Shown here in pieces: positions 1 to 7,790 of a stretch of DNA of 64,000 nt (within the stretch, counting starts at the first letter, position 1; each line of letters opens with the position of its first letter). The notes beneath the pieces were generated by a model, which made no database searches, had not been told where the DNA came from, and worked only from the letters and a program-made list of their open reading frames with translations. The DNA lies in the NCBI GenBank assembly GCA_965279075.1, contig CBDIHI010000005.1, positions 62,001-126,000 of the forward strand. Reading direction: 5' to 3'. The translations under genes were made by a program, and so were the position numbers. The stretch is from SZAS-79 sp965279075 (GTDB taxonomy: Bacteria > Pseudomonadota > Gammaproteobacteria > Burkholderiales > SG8-39).

Positions 1-573
1 CGCTACTCGGACCTGCACTACGGCCGCATCAAGCAGGACTTCACGTTGCGCGTGACCGGCGTCAGCGGGTGGAGCGTGACCGAGGCGTTCGAGCGTGGCA
101 ACGCCGGGGACGGAGCGCATGCGATACAGGCCACGATCGTCGCTCAGGACCTCAAGTACGGCCAGAAGCTGATCGAATCCGGGCGGACCATCGCCGAGTT
201 CGCGCCCTACCTCATCGGCACCGGGAAGCTCGAAGGCTCACTGCCCTGGCACGAACTGGGCTCCACCCACCCGCTCGCGAAAGGCGCCGGCTGGAGGTAC
301 GACGGCATGCGCCAGGCCGGCGAGCAGGTTTCCGTGCCCGCAGGGTCCTACAAGAGCGTCCGCGTGGAGATCAACGGCCGCACGTCGAGCGCCGAATCGG
401 CCAGCGTGTTCCGGCAGTACGTCCGCCCCGTGGCCCGGTTCCAGTACACGATCTGGTACGCGCCCGCGGTGAAGCGCTACGTGAAACTGCGCCAGGAATC
501 ATGGGATTCCGACGGCAACAAGGTCAGCGACGACGTCGTCGAGCTGGTTTCCTACAAGGACAAGGGGAGCTGA
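1..573 (+). CDS. hypothetical protein, C-terminal part (runs in from the window edge)
   Basis: The frame is open from the first base, so the true start lies outside the window; a TTG at 46 is only an internal codon. The visible 190 residues are polar and soluble-looking, with no membrane segment. The last third, with an 'IWYAP' stretch near residue 152 followed by 'VKLRQE', recalls the beta-rich tail seen in some periplasmic or lipoprotein proteins (DUF3108-like), but this is a weak resemblance. The stop codon at 571-573 lies about 45 bases before the first ATG of the truncated desaturase, in another frame. I do not recognise the family and assign no function. Confidence 0.6.
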   Translation, partial: RYSDLHYGRIKQDFTLRVTGVSGWSVTEAFERGNAGDGAHAIQATIVAQDLKYGQKLIESGRTIAEFAPYLIGTGKLEGSLPWHELGSTHPLAKGAGWRYDGMRQAGEQVSVPAGSYKSVRVEINGRTSSAESASVFRQYVRPVARFQYTIWYAPAVKRYVKLRQESWDSDGNKVSDDVVELVSYKDKGS

Positions 574-617
574 CCCCGGCCGTGGGACGCGCCTGCGCTA
601 CGGTGCAGGGCCTGTCG

Positions 618-1277
618 ATGCGCACCTACCGGGTGGTGCACCGCCTGCACCATAACAACCTCTACGGCCCCGCCGATCCCGACACGGCAATCCACGGCGG
701 CTATCCGCGCGGCCGCGCCTATCTCGCGAAGAAATTGCTGAAGGACCTGACCGGCTTCACGGCCTGGAAGACCTACGCTTACTTCTTCGGCGCCCCGGCC
801 ATCAATACCGAGACCAACGTGGCGATGCGCCCGCTGAACGACACCTCCGAGCGCCTGCGGGCCGAGGCGCGCAGCGATCGGGCGGCGGTGGTCGTCTTCC
901 ACGTCGCTGCGCTTGGGGCTGCCGCTGCCAGCGGCTGGCTGCTGCAATACCTCGTGCTGTGGATCCTGCCGCTGCTGACCGTGGTGCAGGCGATCCTGAG
1001 GTTGCGCGCGATCGCGGAACATGGCGCGACGACCGACTTCTCCTCACCGCTCACGGCGGCGCGCACCAACCTCACGGGACCCATCGTCGAATGGCTGCTG
1101 TTCCCGCACAAGGTGAATTACCACATCGAGCACCACCTCTATGCCTCGGTGCCGCACTACAACCTGCCTGAGCTGCACCGCGAGATGGTGAAGGCCGGTA
1201 TGCTGGACGACGCGGAGGTGCTCCCGTTCCGCGCAACCCTCGGGAAGATCTTCGCGGACCGCAGGCCCGCGGCCTGA
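618..1277 (+). CDS. fatty acid desaturase, N-terminally truncated remnant
   Basis: About 219 residues from the first ATG. Two of the three histidine boxes of membrane di-iron fatty acid desaturases are present: HRLHHNN near residue 8 and HIEHHLY near residue 174, with hydrophobic segments between them. The first box (HxxxH) and preceding membrane segments, which normally add 70-120 residues, are missing; homology-like sequence seems to begin only around 580, just after the stop of the preceding gene. Without the first box the di-iron site cannot form, so the product is probably inactive. Either the gene lost its 5' half through deletion or rearrangement, or the sequence contains an assembly join. 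Family assignment is secure; function as an enzyme is doubtful. Confidence 0.65.
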   Translation: MRTYRVVHRLHHNNLYGPADPDTAIHGGYPRGRAYLAKKLLKDLTGFTAWKTYAYFFGAPAINTETNVAMRPLNDTSERLRAEARSDRAAVVVFHVAALGAAAASGWLLQYLVLWILPLLTVVQAILRLRAIAEHGATTDFSSPLTAARTNLTGPIVEWLLFPHKVNYHIEHHLYASVPHYNLPELHREMVKAGMLDDAEVLPFRATLGKIFADRRPAA

Positions 1278-1289
1278 CCGCGCCCCGCC

Positions 1290-1754
1290 TCAGAGCTTGA
1301 GCCGCATCGGGCGCATGCCCGAGAACTGGAACCCTTCGGCCGCATAGACCGCGTGCGCCTGGGCGTTGTCCTCGTCGCTGAGCAGCGTGATCCGCATGCA
1401 CCCCGCTTCGCGCGCGCCCACGACCGCGTGGGCGAGCAGCGCGGCGCCGATGCCGCGCCCGCGGCACGCAGGGTCGACGACCATGTCCTCCAGCCAGGCC
1501 GCCTTGCCGCCCTCGGCGGTACTGACCGTGTACAAGGTGCTGGCCATCCCGACCACGCGCCCGCCCTCCCGTGCGACGTAGAGGCGCCCGACCTTCGGGT
1601 CGGCAAGGATCGCCTCCAGCGCACGCTGCTGCTTGCCGGCGTCAGGCACGAAATCGGCCTCCTGCGCAAACAGCACGCCCAGCAGCTCCACGAGCCTGGG
1701 CAGGTCCTTCTTCGTCGCCGAGCCGAGCGCCAGTCCGGGCGTTCCGGCGCTCAT
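1290..1754 (-). CDS. GNAT family N-acetyltransferase
   Basis: A 154-residue protein of the acetyl-CoA-dependent GNAT fold. The acetyl-CoA pyrophosphate loop is visible as CRGRGIGAALL around residues 96-106, preceded by the usual acidic strand (LEDMVVDP). The C-terminal 'NAQAHAVYAAEGF' segment matches the family's conserved Y-x-x-x-GF end. An in-frame ATG at 1799 exists, but the ATG at 1754 gives a normal family length. It is convergent with the desaturase remnant, 12 bases away. The acceptor substrate cannot be told from sequence: small molecule, peptide N-terminus or ribosomal protein are all possible. Confidence 0.85.
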   Translation of the reverse strand: MSAGTPGLALGSATKKDLPRLVELLGVLFAQEADFVPDAGKQQRALEAILADPKVGRLYVAREGGRVVGMASTLYTVSTAEGGKAAWLEDMVVDPACRGRGIGAALLAHAVVGAREAGCMRITLLSDEDNAQAHAVYAAEGFQFSGMRPMRLKL

Positions 1755-2021
1755 CTCAGGCCCCCCGCGGCTGTTTCGAAAGCCATGCGGCATGCGCATT
1801 TACTGGGGAGAGCGGCGGCCCGTATCATGATTTTCATCTGTTGCGATCCTCGAAGGCCTGCAGTTTACGCTTGGGGCGCTGCACCGCAAGACAAACAGGT
1901 GACCGCCGTGCCTGTGTAGGAGGCACCTTGAGCGAGGACCAAAAGCCAGGGCTAAATGTACCGATTCCAGTACAAAATCACCTGGAGACTGCCTCCTGGC
2001 GCGGGGTCCTGAAAAAATTCT
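1755..2021. other. intergenic region, largest in the window
   Basis: This 267-base gap holds no convincing gene. It contains an inverted repeat GTGCCT-N7-AGGCAC at 1908-1926 and a weak AT-rich inverted repeat TCCTGAA...TTCAGGA at about 2008-2026 that overlaps the stop of the nuclease gene. Neither is followed by a clear T-run in the direction of the neighbouring genes. It must hold the acetyltransferase promoter and the end of the leftward 2022-6264 unit. Confidence 0.4.
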
Positions 2022-2603
2022 TCAGGATTTAGGTAGTTTCCCACGGAACATCTGCGCAAGTTCCACGTCGTGCAGCAGCCGGATCCGGTGCTCCGCCGCG
2101 TAGGCCCGGGCGTTCTCCGTGACCTCCCCGGTGGCGACGTAGACACACTCGTGCGCCTCGCGCGCGTCCTTCGCAGCCGTGAGTTCGCGCAGCGGCTCGA
2201 TACCCGTGCGGGCGACCTTCCAGCGCTTGCAGCCGACGACCGTCACCCGCGCCGACCTCGTCAATTCGAAATCCGCCCCGGCGGCGGCGAGGCGCGCCAC
2301 GCCGTAGCCTTCGGCCCGGAAGGCTTCTTCGAGCACCGCGGAGAAGTCCGCCCACGACATGGCACGCAGGGCCTCCATCGTTGCGGCGATGCCCGACTCG
2401 CTCGGCGCGCGGAACTGCTTCCACCCGACGTGGACCGCGATCACGAAGAACGGCAACGCAAGGAAGAGCGCGTACGCCGTGTATTCGGCCGGCAGCAGCA
2501 TGCGGGCGACGGCGAAGAGCGCGGCGGCGATGCCCCCGCTGACCCACCACGGCGAGCGCAGCAGGATCGCGAAGAGCGAATTCTGGTTCATCTTGAGTTT
2601 CAT
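2022..2603 (-). CDS. membrane-anchored Mrr-like restriction endonuclease domain protein
   Basis: 193 residues. Two hydrophobic segments (about 18-37 and 42-58) are followed by an Mrr_cat/PD-(D/E)xK-like domain (about 80-190). The domain shows the 'CKRWK' block of Mrr-like nucleases (residues 125-129) and the acidic residue before it (D111 in GADFEL). In active relatives the residue before that cysteine is Gln or Glu; here it is Gly124, so catalytic activity is uncertain. The start overlaps the glycosyltransferase stop as ATGA, with GAGAGG a few bases upstream, so the two genes are probably translationally coupled. No methylase or specificity subunit is nearby, so this is not a normal restriction-modification system. 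Its role beside polysaccharide genes is unknown. Confidence 0.75.
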   Translation of the reverse strand: MKLKMNQNSLFAILLRSPWWVSGGIAAALFAVARMLLPAEYTAYALFLALPFFVIAVHVGWKQFRAPSESGIAATMEALRAMSWADFSAVLEEAFRAEGYGVARLAAAGADFELTRSARVTVVGCKRWKVARTGIEPLRELTAAKDAREAHECVYVATGEVTENARAYAAEHRIRLLHDVELAQMFRGKLPKS

Positions 2604-4012
2604 TGCCTGCCTCTCGTTGGTGCCGGCGGACCCGCGCCCTTGCGCTTCATCTCGCCCCAGCGGGCCTGGCTGCCGCGGGCCCACTGCCACATGCCTTGCA
2701 GCCGCCAGGCGACGTTGACCTGACGGTACCCGAAATTCTCCACGATCCCGGTGACGAACAGCTCGAACAGGTCCCGCGCACGCGGGTAGCGATGGAAGGA
2801 TACTTCCTCGAGCATCAGCGCCACGGTGTTCAGCAGGATGCCGAAGGCCATCGCGACCAGCAGGAACAGCGCCGCCACCGGCCAGCGCACGTTGTCGGCC
2901 AGCAACAGCCCGGCGAAGAGCAGGTACCCGGACAGCTCGACCAGCGGCGCGGCCCACTCGAACAGCAAGAAATACGGGAACGCCAGCCAGCCGGCGACGC
3001 CGGGGCTCTTCATCAGCCCGCGGTTGGCCCACAGGCTCTCGCACAGGCCGCGCTGCCAGCGCACGCGCTGGTTGCGCAGCGTCTTCCAGTCTTCCGGCGC
3101 CTCGGTCCAGCACACCGGGTCGGGCGCGTACGTAATGCGGTACGGGCGTTTCGCGGCGGACAGCATTCGGTGCAGGCGCACGATCAGCTCCATGTCCTCG
3201 CCGATGGTGCTGCGCCGGTATCCGCCGGCCTCGATGACGACGTCCTTGCGCATCAGCCCGAACGCGCCCGAAATGATGAGCAGGCCGTTCCAGTTCGCCC
3301 ACCCCATGCGGCCGAACTGGAACGCGCGCAGGTATTCCACGATCTGCAGCCGTGCCAGGCTGCTGCGCGGCAGGCCCGCCCTGACGAGCATGCCCTTCCT
3401 GATCTCGCAGCCGTTGGACAGGCGCACCGTCCCCCCGCAGGCCACCGTGCGGGTGTCCTCGATGAACGGCTGGGCCACGAGCAGCAGGCTGTCGCGCTCG
3501 AGGAGGGAATCCGCATCCACGCAGCAGAAAAGCGGGTAGCGCGAGGCGTTGATGCCGCAGTTGATCGCGTCGGCCTTGCCGCCGTTCGCCTTGTCGATGA
3601 CGCGCAGCCCGGGATGGTCGGCGGACTGGAACACACCGCGCACCTCTTCGGTCGGCAGCCGGCGCTGGAAGGAGCGCGGGAACGGGCTCAGGTTGAAGGC
3701 GCGCGCCAGCACCTCGAGCGTCCCATCCTTCGAACCGTCGTTGACCACGATCACTTCGTGCTCCGGGTACCGCAGCTGCAGCATCGAGCGCACCGAGGTG
3801 ACGATCGTCTCCTCCTCGTTGTACGCCGGGATCACGATCGTGATGGGCGGCTCGAGACCGGTCATCAGCATCTCCTGCAGTCCCGCGCTGCGCATCGCGG
3901 CGCCCCTGCGGATGATCCTCCACGTGGCGAGGCTGATCACCAGCTGGATGGCCGAATGCAGTGCCACATAGGCAAAGAGGAGCCAGACGAATGCCGTAAG
4001 GAGCGTGTGCAT
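2600..4012 (-). CDS. processive glycosyltransferase family 2, membrane-bound
   Basis: 470 residues. An N-terminal membrane helix (5-30) is followed by a GT-A domain and then C-terminal membrane helices (about 341-375 and 378-400). Hallmarks of processive synthases such as PgaC, hyaluronan or cellulose synthase are present: ITIVIPAYNEEETI (57-70), DAD metal site (166-168), GED acid (271-273) and QRVRW (315-319). Family knowledge therefore predicts transfer of a sugar from a UDP- or GDP-sugar to a growing chain at the inner membrane, with export of the product. The sugar is not predictable. The start at 4012 lies six bases after the HEAT gene stop. A longer in-frame extension to 4150 is low-complexity and overlaps the HEAT gene, so it was rejected. 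Confidence 0.88.
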   Translation of the reverse strand: MHTLLTAFVWLLFAYVALHSAIQLVISLATWRIIRRGAAMRSAGLQEMLMTGLEPPITIVIPAYNEEETIVTSVRSMLQLRYPEHEVIVVNDGSKDGTLEVLARAFNLSPFPRSFQRRLPTEEVRGVFQSADHPGLRVIDKANGGKADAINCGINASRYPLFCCVDADSLLERDSLLLVAQPFIEDTRTVACGGTVRLSNGCEIRKGMLVRAGLPRSSLARLQIVEYLRAFQFGRMGWANWNGLLIISGAFGLMRKDVVIEAGGYRRSTIGEDMELIVRLHRMLSAAKRPYRITYAPDPVCWTEAPEDWKTLRNQRVRWQRGLCESLWANRGLMKSPGVAGWLAFPYFLLFEWAAPLVELSGYLLFAGLLLADNVRWPVAALFLLVAMAFGILLNTVALMLEEVSFHRYPRARDLFELFVTGIVENFGYRQVNVAWRLQGMWQWARGSQARWGEMKRKGAGPPAPTRGRQ

Positions 4013-4017
4013 CCCGC

Positions 4018-5085
4018 TCAGGCCCGCTCGGCCAGCACGCGCCGCAGGACCTCGCGCGCATAGGGATCCGCTTCGGCCCCGGCATCCGCCTCCACCTGCC
4101 CCTCGCCCACCAGCGCGAGGAGCGACTGGGCTGCCCGGTACCGCACCCACCAGTTCGGGTCGCGCAACAGGGGCTTCAGCAGCCCTGCGTCCCCCGGAAA
4201 TCCGAGCCCGCCGAGCGCATACGCGGCCTGCATGCGCACCAGGCTCTCGGGGTGCCGCAGGTGGGTAACCGCCTGTTCCCGGTCCGCTCCGTCGCCGAGG
4301 ACGCGCATCGCGTGCAGGATCGCCGCGACAACCTCCGGGTCGCCCGCCTGCGCGAGGCGCTCGCGCAGGGCCGGGAGCGTCGCGTGCTCGCCGAGCAGTT
4401 CGATCAGCCGGACGACCTGCGCCACGCGAGCCGGGGGGGCCGACTCGAGCATCATCGCCACCAGGTGCGTCGCCGGGCCCTGCGCGGAACGGATCAGCGC
4501 CCCGATGCGCTCAGTCGACCAGTCCAGCCGCCACACCAGGCCCAGCAGCGCGATGAAACCGCGTTCCGCATCCAGCCGCACCAGCGCCGACACCGCCGAA
4601 AGCGCCACGCTGCTCCTTTCGCCGGCAGCCAGCGCAACAAGCGGCTCAACCGCATCTTTTTGCGCGAGGAACGCGGCGCCGCGTATGCCGAGTGCGCGCT
4701 TCCACGGGCGCCGGCTCGCCAGCAGGCGCAACACGTATCGGCTCAGCCCGCACTCCCGGGCTACCGAGCCCAGGACATCGGCCGCATCTCCACGCACCAG
4801 CGCCGCGAGTTCGGCCAGCAGGAGCAGCAGAGACTGCCGCTCGGCACGCGCGAGCGGCGGCAATGCCACCGCCTCCCCCGACATGCGGCTGTAGAGCGGG
4901 TCCTGCCAGCGCTCCCTGAAGCGGACCGCGCGCCGCTCGGCGGATTGGCGGCGCAGGCGCACGATCACCGTATAGGCCAGGAGCGCAAGGATCAGGATGC
5001 CGGCCATGTAGAGGGTCGCCTTGATGACGGCGACCAGTGATTCCGCGAGGGCGGTGTCGGCCAGCGCCGGATGCAGTTCGCTCAT
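4018..5085 (-). CDS. HEAT-repeat protein with one N-terminal membrane helix
   Basis: 355 residues. A hydrophobic helix at about 24-43 is followed by a basic stretch and then tandem helical repeats of roughly 30-35 residues to the C-terminus. Clear units include RHPESLVRMQAAYALGGLG and RDPNWWVRYRAAQSLLAL, typical of HEAT/PBS-lyase repeats. Such repeats normally form a curved scaffold for protein binding. It sits between the YaiO barrel gene (stop 13 bases upstream) and the glycosyltransferase (five bases downstream), so it may link the synthase to a partner. The basic segment after the helix suggests a cytoplasmic repeat domain by the positive-inside rule; this is inference. The ATG at 5085 excludes a spurious upstream extension over the barrel gene. 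Confidence 0.75.
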   Translation of the reverse strand: MSELHPALADTALAESLVAVIKATLYMAGILILALLAYTVIVRLRRQSAERRAVRFRERWQDPLYSRMSGEAVALPPLARAERQSLLLLLAELAALVRGDAADVLGSVARECGLSRYVLRLLASRRPWKRALGIRGAAFLAQKDAVEPLVALAAGERSSVALSAVSALVRLDAERGFIALLGLVWRLDWSTERIGALIRSAQGPATHLVAMMLESAPPARVAQVVRLIELLGEHATLPALRERLAQAGDPEVVAAILHAMRVLGDGADREQAVTHLRHPESLVRMQAAYALGGLGFPGDAGLLKPLLRDPNWWVRYRAAQSLLALVGEGQVEADAGAEADPYAREVLRRVLAERA

Positions 5086-5098
5086 CGGCAGGGACCCG

Positions 5099-5884
5099 CT
5101 AGAAGCGCAGCCGGAGCCCGACGCTGGCGGCGGTGCGGACGACCGTGCCCTGCGTCGTGCGCCCCACGCCGTAGTCGACCCCCCAGTCGCGCGACAGCCA
5201 ATGCCGGCCGAACATCCCCGTGCTGCGGACGTTCGTCGCCACGACCAGGCCGATGCCCGAAGGGCGGTCGACCTCGGTGCCCCATCCATGCACGAACTGC
5301 ACACGGCTCCCGTCGCCGTAGTAGTAGGCGACCTGCAGCCGCTGGCTCGATGCGCCTCCAGCCGTGCTCGAACGCGCCGGCAGCAGCGTATAGGCCGCCC
5401 GGAAGTCGGAGAAGTACTTCTCCACCGTGAGGTCGGCGATGTCGACCGAGGTGGCATCGTATGAAGCGTGCCGCAGGCCGCCGATCAGCCCCCAGCCGTC
5501 GCCGAGTTCGTGCGCGACCTGGGCGTGTACCGTGCTGCGCGCGAGCACCCTGTGCGTGTCGCTCGCGGATGCCATCAGGTAGCCGGTGGTTTTCCGGCTG
5601 AGCGGGTAGTAGCCTTCGACCGCAAGCGTGCGGTCGTTCACGCCGAAACGGCTGGAGTCGACGACCGAACCCGAGAGGACCTTGCGCCTGGCGAATTCAT
5701 GCGCCACCTCCAGGCCGACGTCGGTCCAGTCGGGCGTGCGGTTCGAAAGCAGTTCGCGGCTCATGCGCAGCGCGAGTTGCGTCCGCCCCGGCGATGCCGC
5801 GTCCTGCGCGGCGACGTGCTCCGCGCCTAGGAGCGCGACTGCGGCAATCGCCGGCAGGAAGGCATGAACCTTGCGCAGGCTCAC
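5099..5884 (-). CDS. YaiO-family outer membrane beta-barrel protein
   Basis: 261 residues. A signal peptide (about 1-24, ending AEHVAAQ) is followed by alternating amphipathic beta strands and a terminal 'VGLRLRF' strand ending in Phe, the usual outer-membrane assembly signal. The overall pattern resembles the YaiO outer-membrane barrel family. E. coli yaiO lies beside yaiP, a family 2 glycosyltransferase gene, and the same pairing recurs here. The GTG at 5884 overlaps the response regulator stop as GTGA and leaves a normal signal peptide; the longer frame to 6034 would overlap the regulator. A role as a polysaccharide exit channel is inference. Confidence 0.75.
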   Translation of the reverse strand: MSLRKVHAFLPAIAAVALLGAEHVAAQDAASPGRTQLALRMSRELLSNRTPDWTDVGLEVAHEFARRKVLSGSVVDSSRFGVNDRTLAVEGYYPLSRKTTGYLMASASDTHRVLARSTVHAQVAHELGDGWGLIGGLRHASYDATSVDIADLTVEKYFSDFRAAYTLLPARSSTAGGASSQRLQVAYYYGDGSRVQFVHGWGTEVDRPSGIGLVVATNVRSTGMFGRHWLSRDWGVDYGVGRTTQGTVVRTAASVGLRLRF

Positions 5885-6264
5885 TTGCGGGGCAGCAGGC
5901 GGTTGACGCGGGCGAGCAACTCCACCGGCCGGAAAGGCTTGGTCAGGTAGTCGTTGGCGCCGGCCGAGAGACCCTGCACCACGTCCACCTCTCGATCGCG
6001 GCCGGTGAGCATGATGACCGGTACCTGCGCCCACGCCGGAGTCTTGCGCAGCTCGGCCAGCACCTCGTAGCCGTCGCGGAAAGGGATCATCACGTCGAGG
6101 ATCACCAGGTCGGGCGGCGGCCCCGCGAGCAGGGCGATCGCCTGCTCGCCGTCAACGGCGTGGCTGACGCCGATCCCCACGCGCTTGAGCTGGAACTCGA
6201 TGAGCGTACTGATCGCCTGGGTGTCCTCGACGATGAGGACCGTCTGCATGGAGGCGCTTTTCAT
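5881..6264 (-). CDS. receiver-only response regulator (CheY-like)
   Basis: 127 residues, entirely one receiver domain with no output domain. The phosphorylation site is D57 (VILDVMI), the acidic pocket is E13-D14, the switch Thr is in MLTG (about 87), and the conserved Lys is K109 (TKPF). No histidine kinase is in the window. It begins the leftward unit of YaiO barrel, HEAT protein, glycosyltransferase and nuclease, so it may control their activity by protein-protein contact rather than transcription. Start codons at 6264 and 6249 are both possible; 6264 is given. The gene is divergent from the quinone oxidoreductase, so the region 6265-6385 must carry promoters for both. Confidence 0.88.
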   Translation of the reverse strand: MKSASMQTVLIVEDTQAISTLIEFQLKRVGIGVSHAVDGEQAIALLAGPPPDLVILDVMIPFRDGYEVLAELRKTPAWAQVPVIMLTGRDREVDVVQGLSAGANDYLTKPFRPVELLARVNRLLPRK

Positions 6265-6385
6265 GGATGCGCGATCGTCTTCATTTGGCGGGCTGCTACA
6301 CAGCCCGGCTCGATCCGTGCAGTGTACCGCCCCCAACGCGCCCGGGTCGATTACCATCGCTCCTTCACCTGAGACCGGCAAAGCA

Positions 6386-7381
6386 ATGACCCTCCCGCAA
6401 ACGATGCGCTGTATCGAAATCTCCACGCCCGGCGGCCCCGAAGTCCTGAAGCTCGCGCAGCGCCCGCTCCCGGCGCTTGCGGAGGGCCAGCTCCTCATCA
6501 AGGTCGCGGCGGCCGGCGTCAATCGCGCCGACACTTCCCAACGCAAGGGCAACTACCCGGTTCCGCCCGGCGCCCCGGACATCCTCGGCATGGAAGTCTC
6601 CGGCACGGTCGTCGCGCTCGGCGGCGGCGTCACGCGCTGGACGGCGGGTGACGAGGTCTGCGCGCTGGTCTCCGGCGGCGGTTACGCCGAGTACTGCGCG
6701 GCGCCGGCAGACAACTGCATGCCTGTTCCGAAAGGCGTATCGCTCGTCGAAGGCGGGGCGCTGCCGGAGACCTTCATGACGGTCTGGAGCAACGTATGGG
6801 ACCGCGCGCGCCTCACGAAAGGGGAGTCCCTGCTCGTCCAGGGCGGCACCTCCGGCATCGGCGTCACGGCGATCCAGATGGCGAAGGCGCTCGGCCATGT
6901 CGTATACGCGACCGCGGGCAGCGCCGAGAAGTGCGCCGCATGCGAGGGGCTCGGCGCGGACCGTGCGATCAACTACCGGACGGAGGACTTCGCCGCCGTG
7001 GTGAAGGACCTCACCGGCGGCAATGGCGTCGACGTCGTCCTCGACATGGTGGCGGGAGACTACGTCGCCCGGGAGCTCGGCTGCCTTGCGCTGGACGGGC
7101 GGCTCGTGCTGATCGCGACGCTGGGCGGCGCCACCGGCCCGGTGAACTTTTCCGACCTGATGCGCCGCCGGCTGACCGTGACCGGGTCTTCGCTGCGACC
7201 CCGCACGGTCGCCTTCAAGGCCGCGATCGCGGAGAAGCTCGTCTCGCGCATCTGGCCGCTGGTCGAATCCGGCGCGATCCGGGTCGTGGTGCACAAGGTC
7301 TTCCCGCTGGCTGAGGCGGCGGAGGCGCACCGCCTGATGGAGTCCAGCCAGCACATCGGCAAGATCCTGCTGAAGCCCTAG
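6386..7381 (+). CDS. NAD(P)H-quinone oxidoreductase, PIG3/zeta-crystallin type
   Basis: 331 residues of the zinc-free medium-chain dehydrogenase/reductase superfamily. The N-terminal GroES-like domain has AAGVNRADTSQRKG, the segment characteristic of quinone reductases. The nucleotide-binding motif is VQGGTSGIGVTAIQMAK (about 146-162), with AxxGxxG replaced by GGTSGIG as in the PIG3 (TP53I3) branch. It should reduce quinones with NAD(P)H in the cytoplasm. Catalytic zinc ligands of alcohol dehydrogenases are absent. The ATG at 6386 gives the normal length; one at 6404 is also possible. It is a single gene, convergent with the next one. Confidence 0.9.
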   Translation: MTLPQTMRCIEISTPGGPEVLKLAQRPLPALAEGQLLIKVAAAGVNRADTSQRKGNYPVPPGAPDILGMEVSGTVVALGGGVTRWTAGDEVCALVSGGGYAEYCAAPADNCMPVPKGVSLVEGGALPETFMTVWSNVWDRARLTKGESLLVQGGTSGIGVTAIQMAKALGHVVYATAGSAEKCAACEGLGADRAINYRTEDFAAVVKDLTGGNGVDVVLDMVAGDYVARELGCLALDGRLVLIATLGGATGPVNFSDLMRRRLTVTGSSLRPRTVAFKAAIAEKLVSRIWPLVESGAIRVVVHKVFPLAEAAEAHRLMESSQHIGKILLKP

Positions 7382-7406
7382 CGGCGGGCTAGCGCACCGG
7401 CCAGAA

Positions 7407-7763
7407 CTACACTTCGAGCACCCGCGCCTCGAACTTCACCACGCCTGCCGGCGCGTTGCGGAACACGCTGTCGAACGGAAAGGACGCCTTCGCCGGGATG
7501 TTCTTCACGCTCGCCGGCCAGAAGTCCTGCACCATCAGCGGGCTGTTCGTGCTGTCGTTCAGCGCGACGCGGATGTGGACCCCGACGGCCTGCGGGCACT
7601 TGTTGACCACCTGGCCGGTGATGTGGGTGATGTTGCCTTCGACCCGCCGGGCGAGCTTCTCGACGGCGACGTCGTTCACCTTGCAGGCCGAGAGCTGGGC
7701 GAAGGCCGGCGCCGACAGCGCCGCCAATGCGAACAACAGGGTGGCCCTTCCGAATGCGCGCAT
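7407..7763 (-). CDS. small secreted hypothetical protein
   Basis: 118 residues with a clear signal peptide (residues 1-23, ending APAFA). The mature part is about 95 residues and beta-rich, with two cysteines (in SACKV and NKCPQ) that could form a disulfide in the periplasm. The pattern 'ITGQVVNKCPQ...VRVALND...' recalls FxLYD-type small beta-sandwich domains, but I cannot assign the family firmly. The start at 7763 removes a five-residue upstream in-frame extension lacking signal-peptide character. It lies downstream of ychF on the same strand with a 27-base gap, so it may be read from the same transcript. Confidence 0.7.
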   Translation of the reverse strand: MRAFGRATLLFALAALSAPAFAQLSACKVNDVAVEKLARRVEGNITHITGQVVNKCPQAVGVHIRVALNDSTNSPLMVQDFWPASVKNIPAKASFPFDSVFRNAPAGVVKFEARVLEV

Positions 7764-7790
7764 GCGGAGACCCTCCAAAGTGCGGGAATC

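Noticed and set aside
69..573. Long plus-strand frame before the desaturase remnant (would make a 402-residue protein)
   Set aside because: The first part is the off-frame shadow of the hypothetical gene at 1-573 and has Arg-rich, low-complexity composition unlike a real protein; only the part after about 580 has family character.
2022..2603. Restriction-modification or other defence system
   Set aside because: There is no methyltransferase, specificity or helicase gene nearby; only one Mrr-like domain beside polysaccharide genes.
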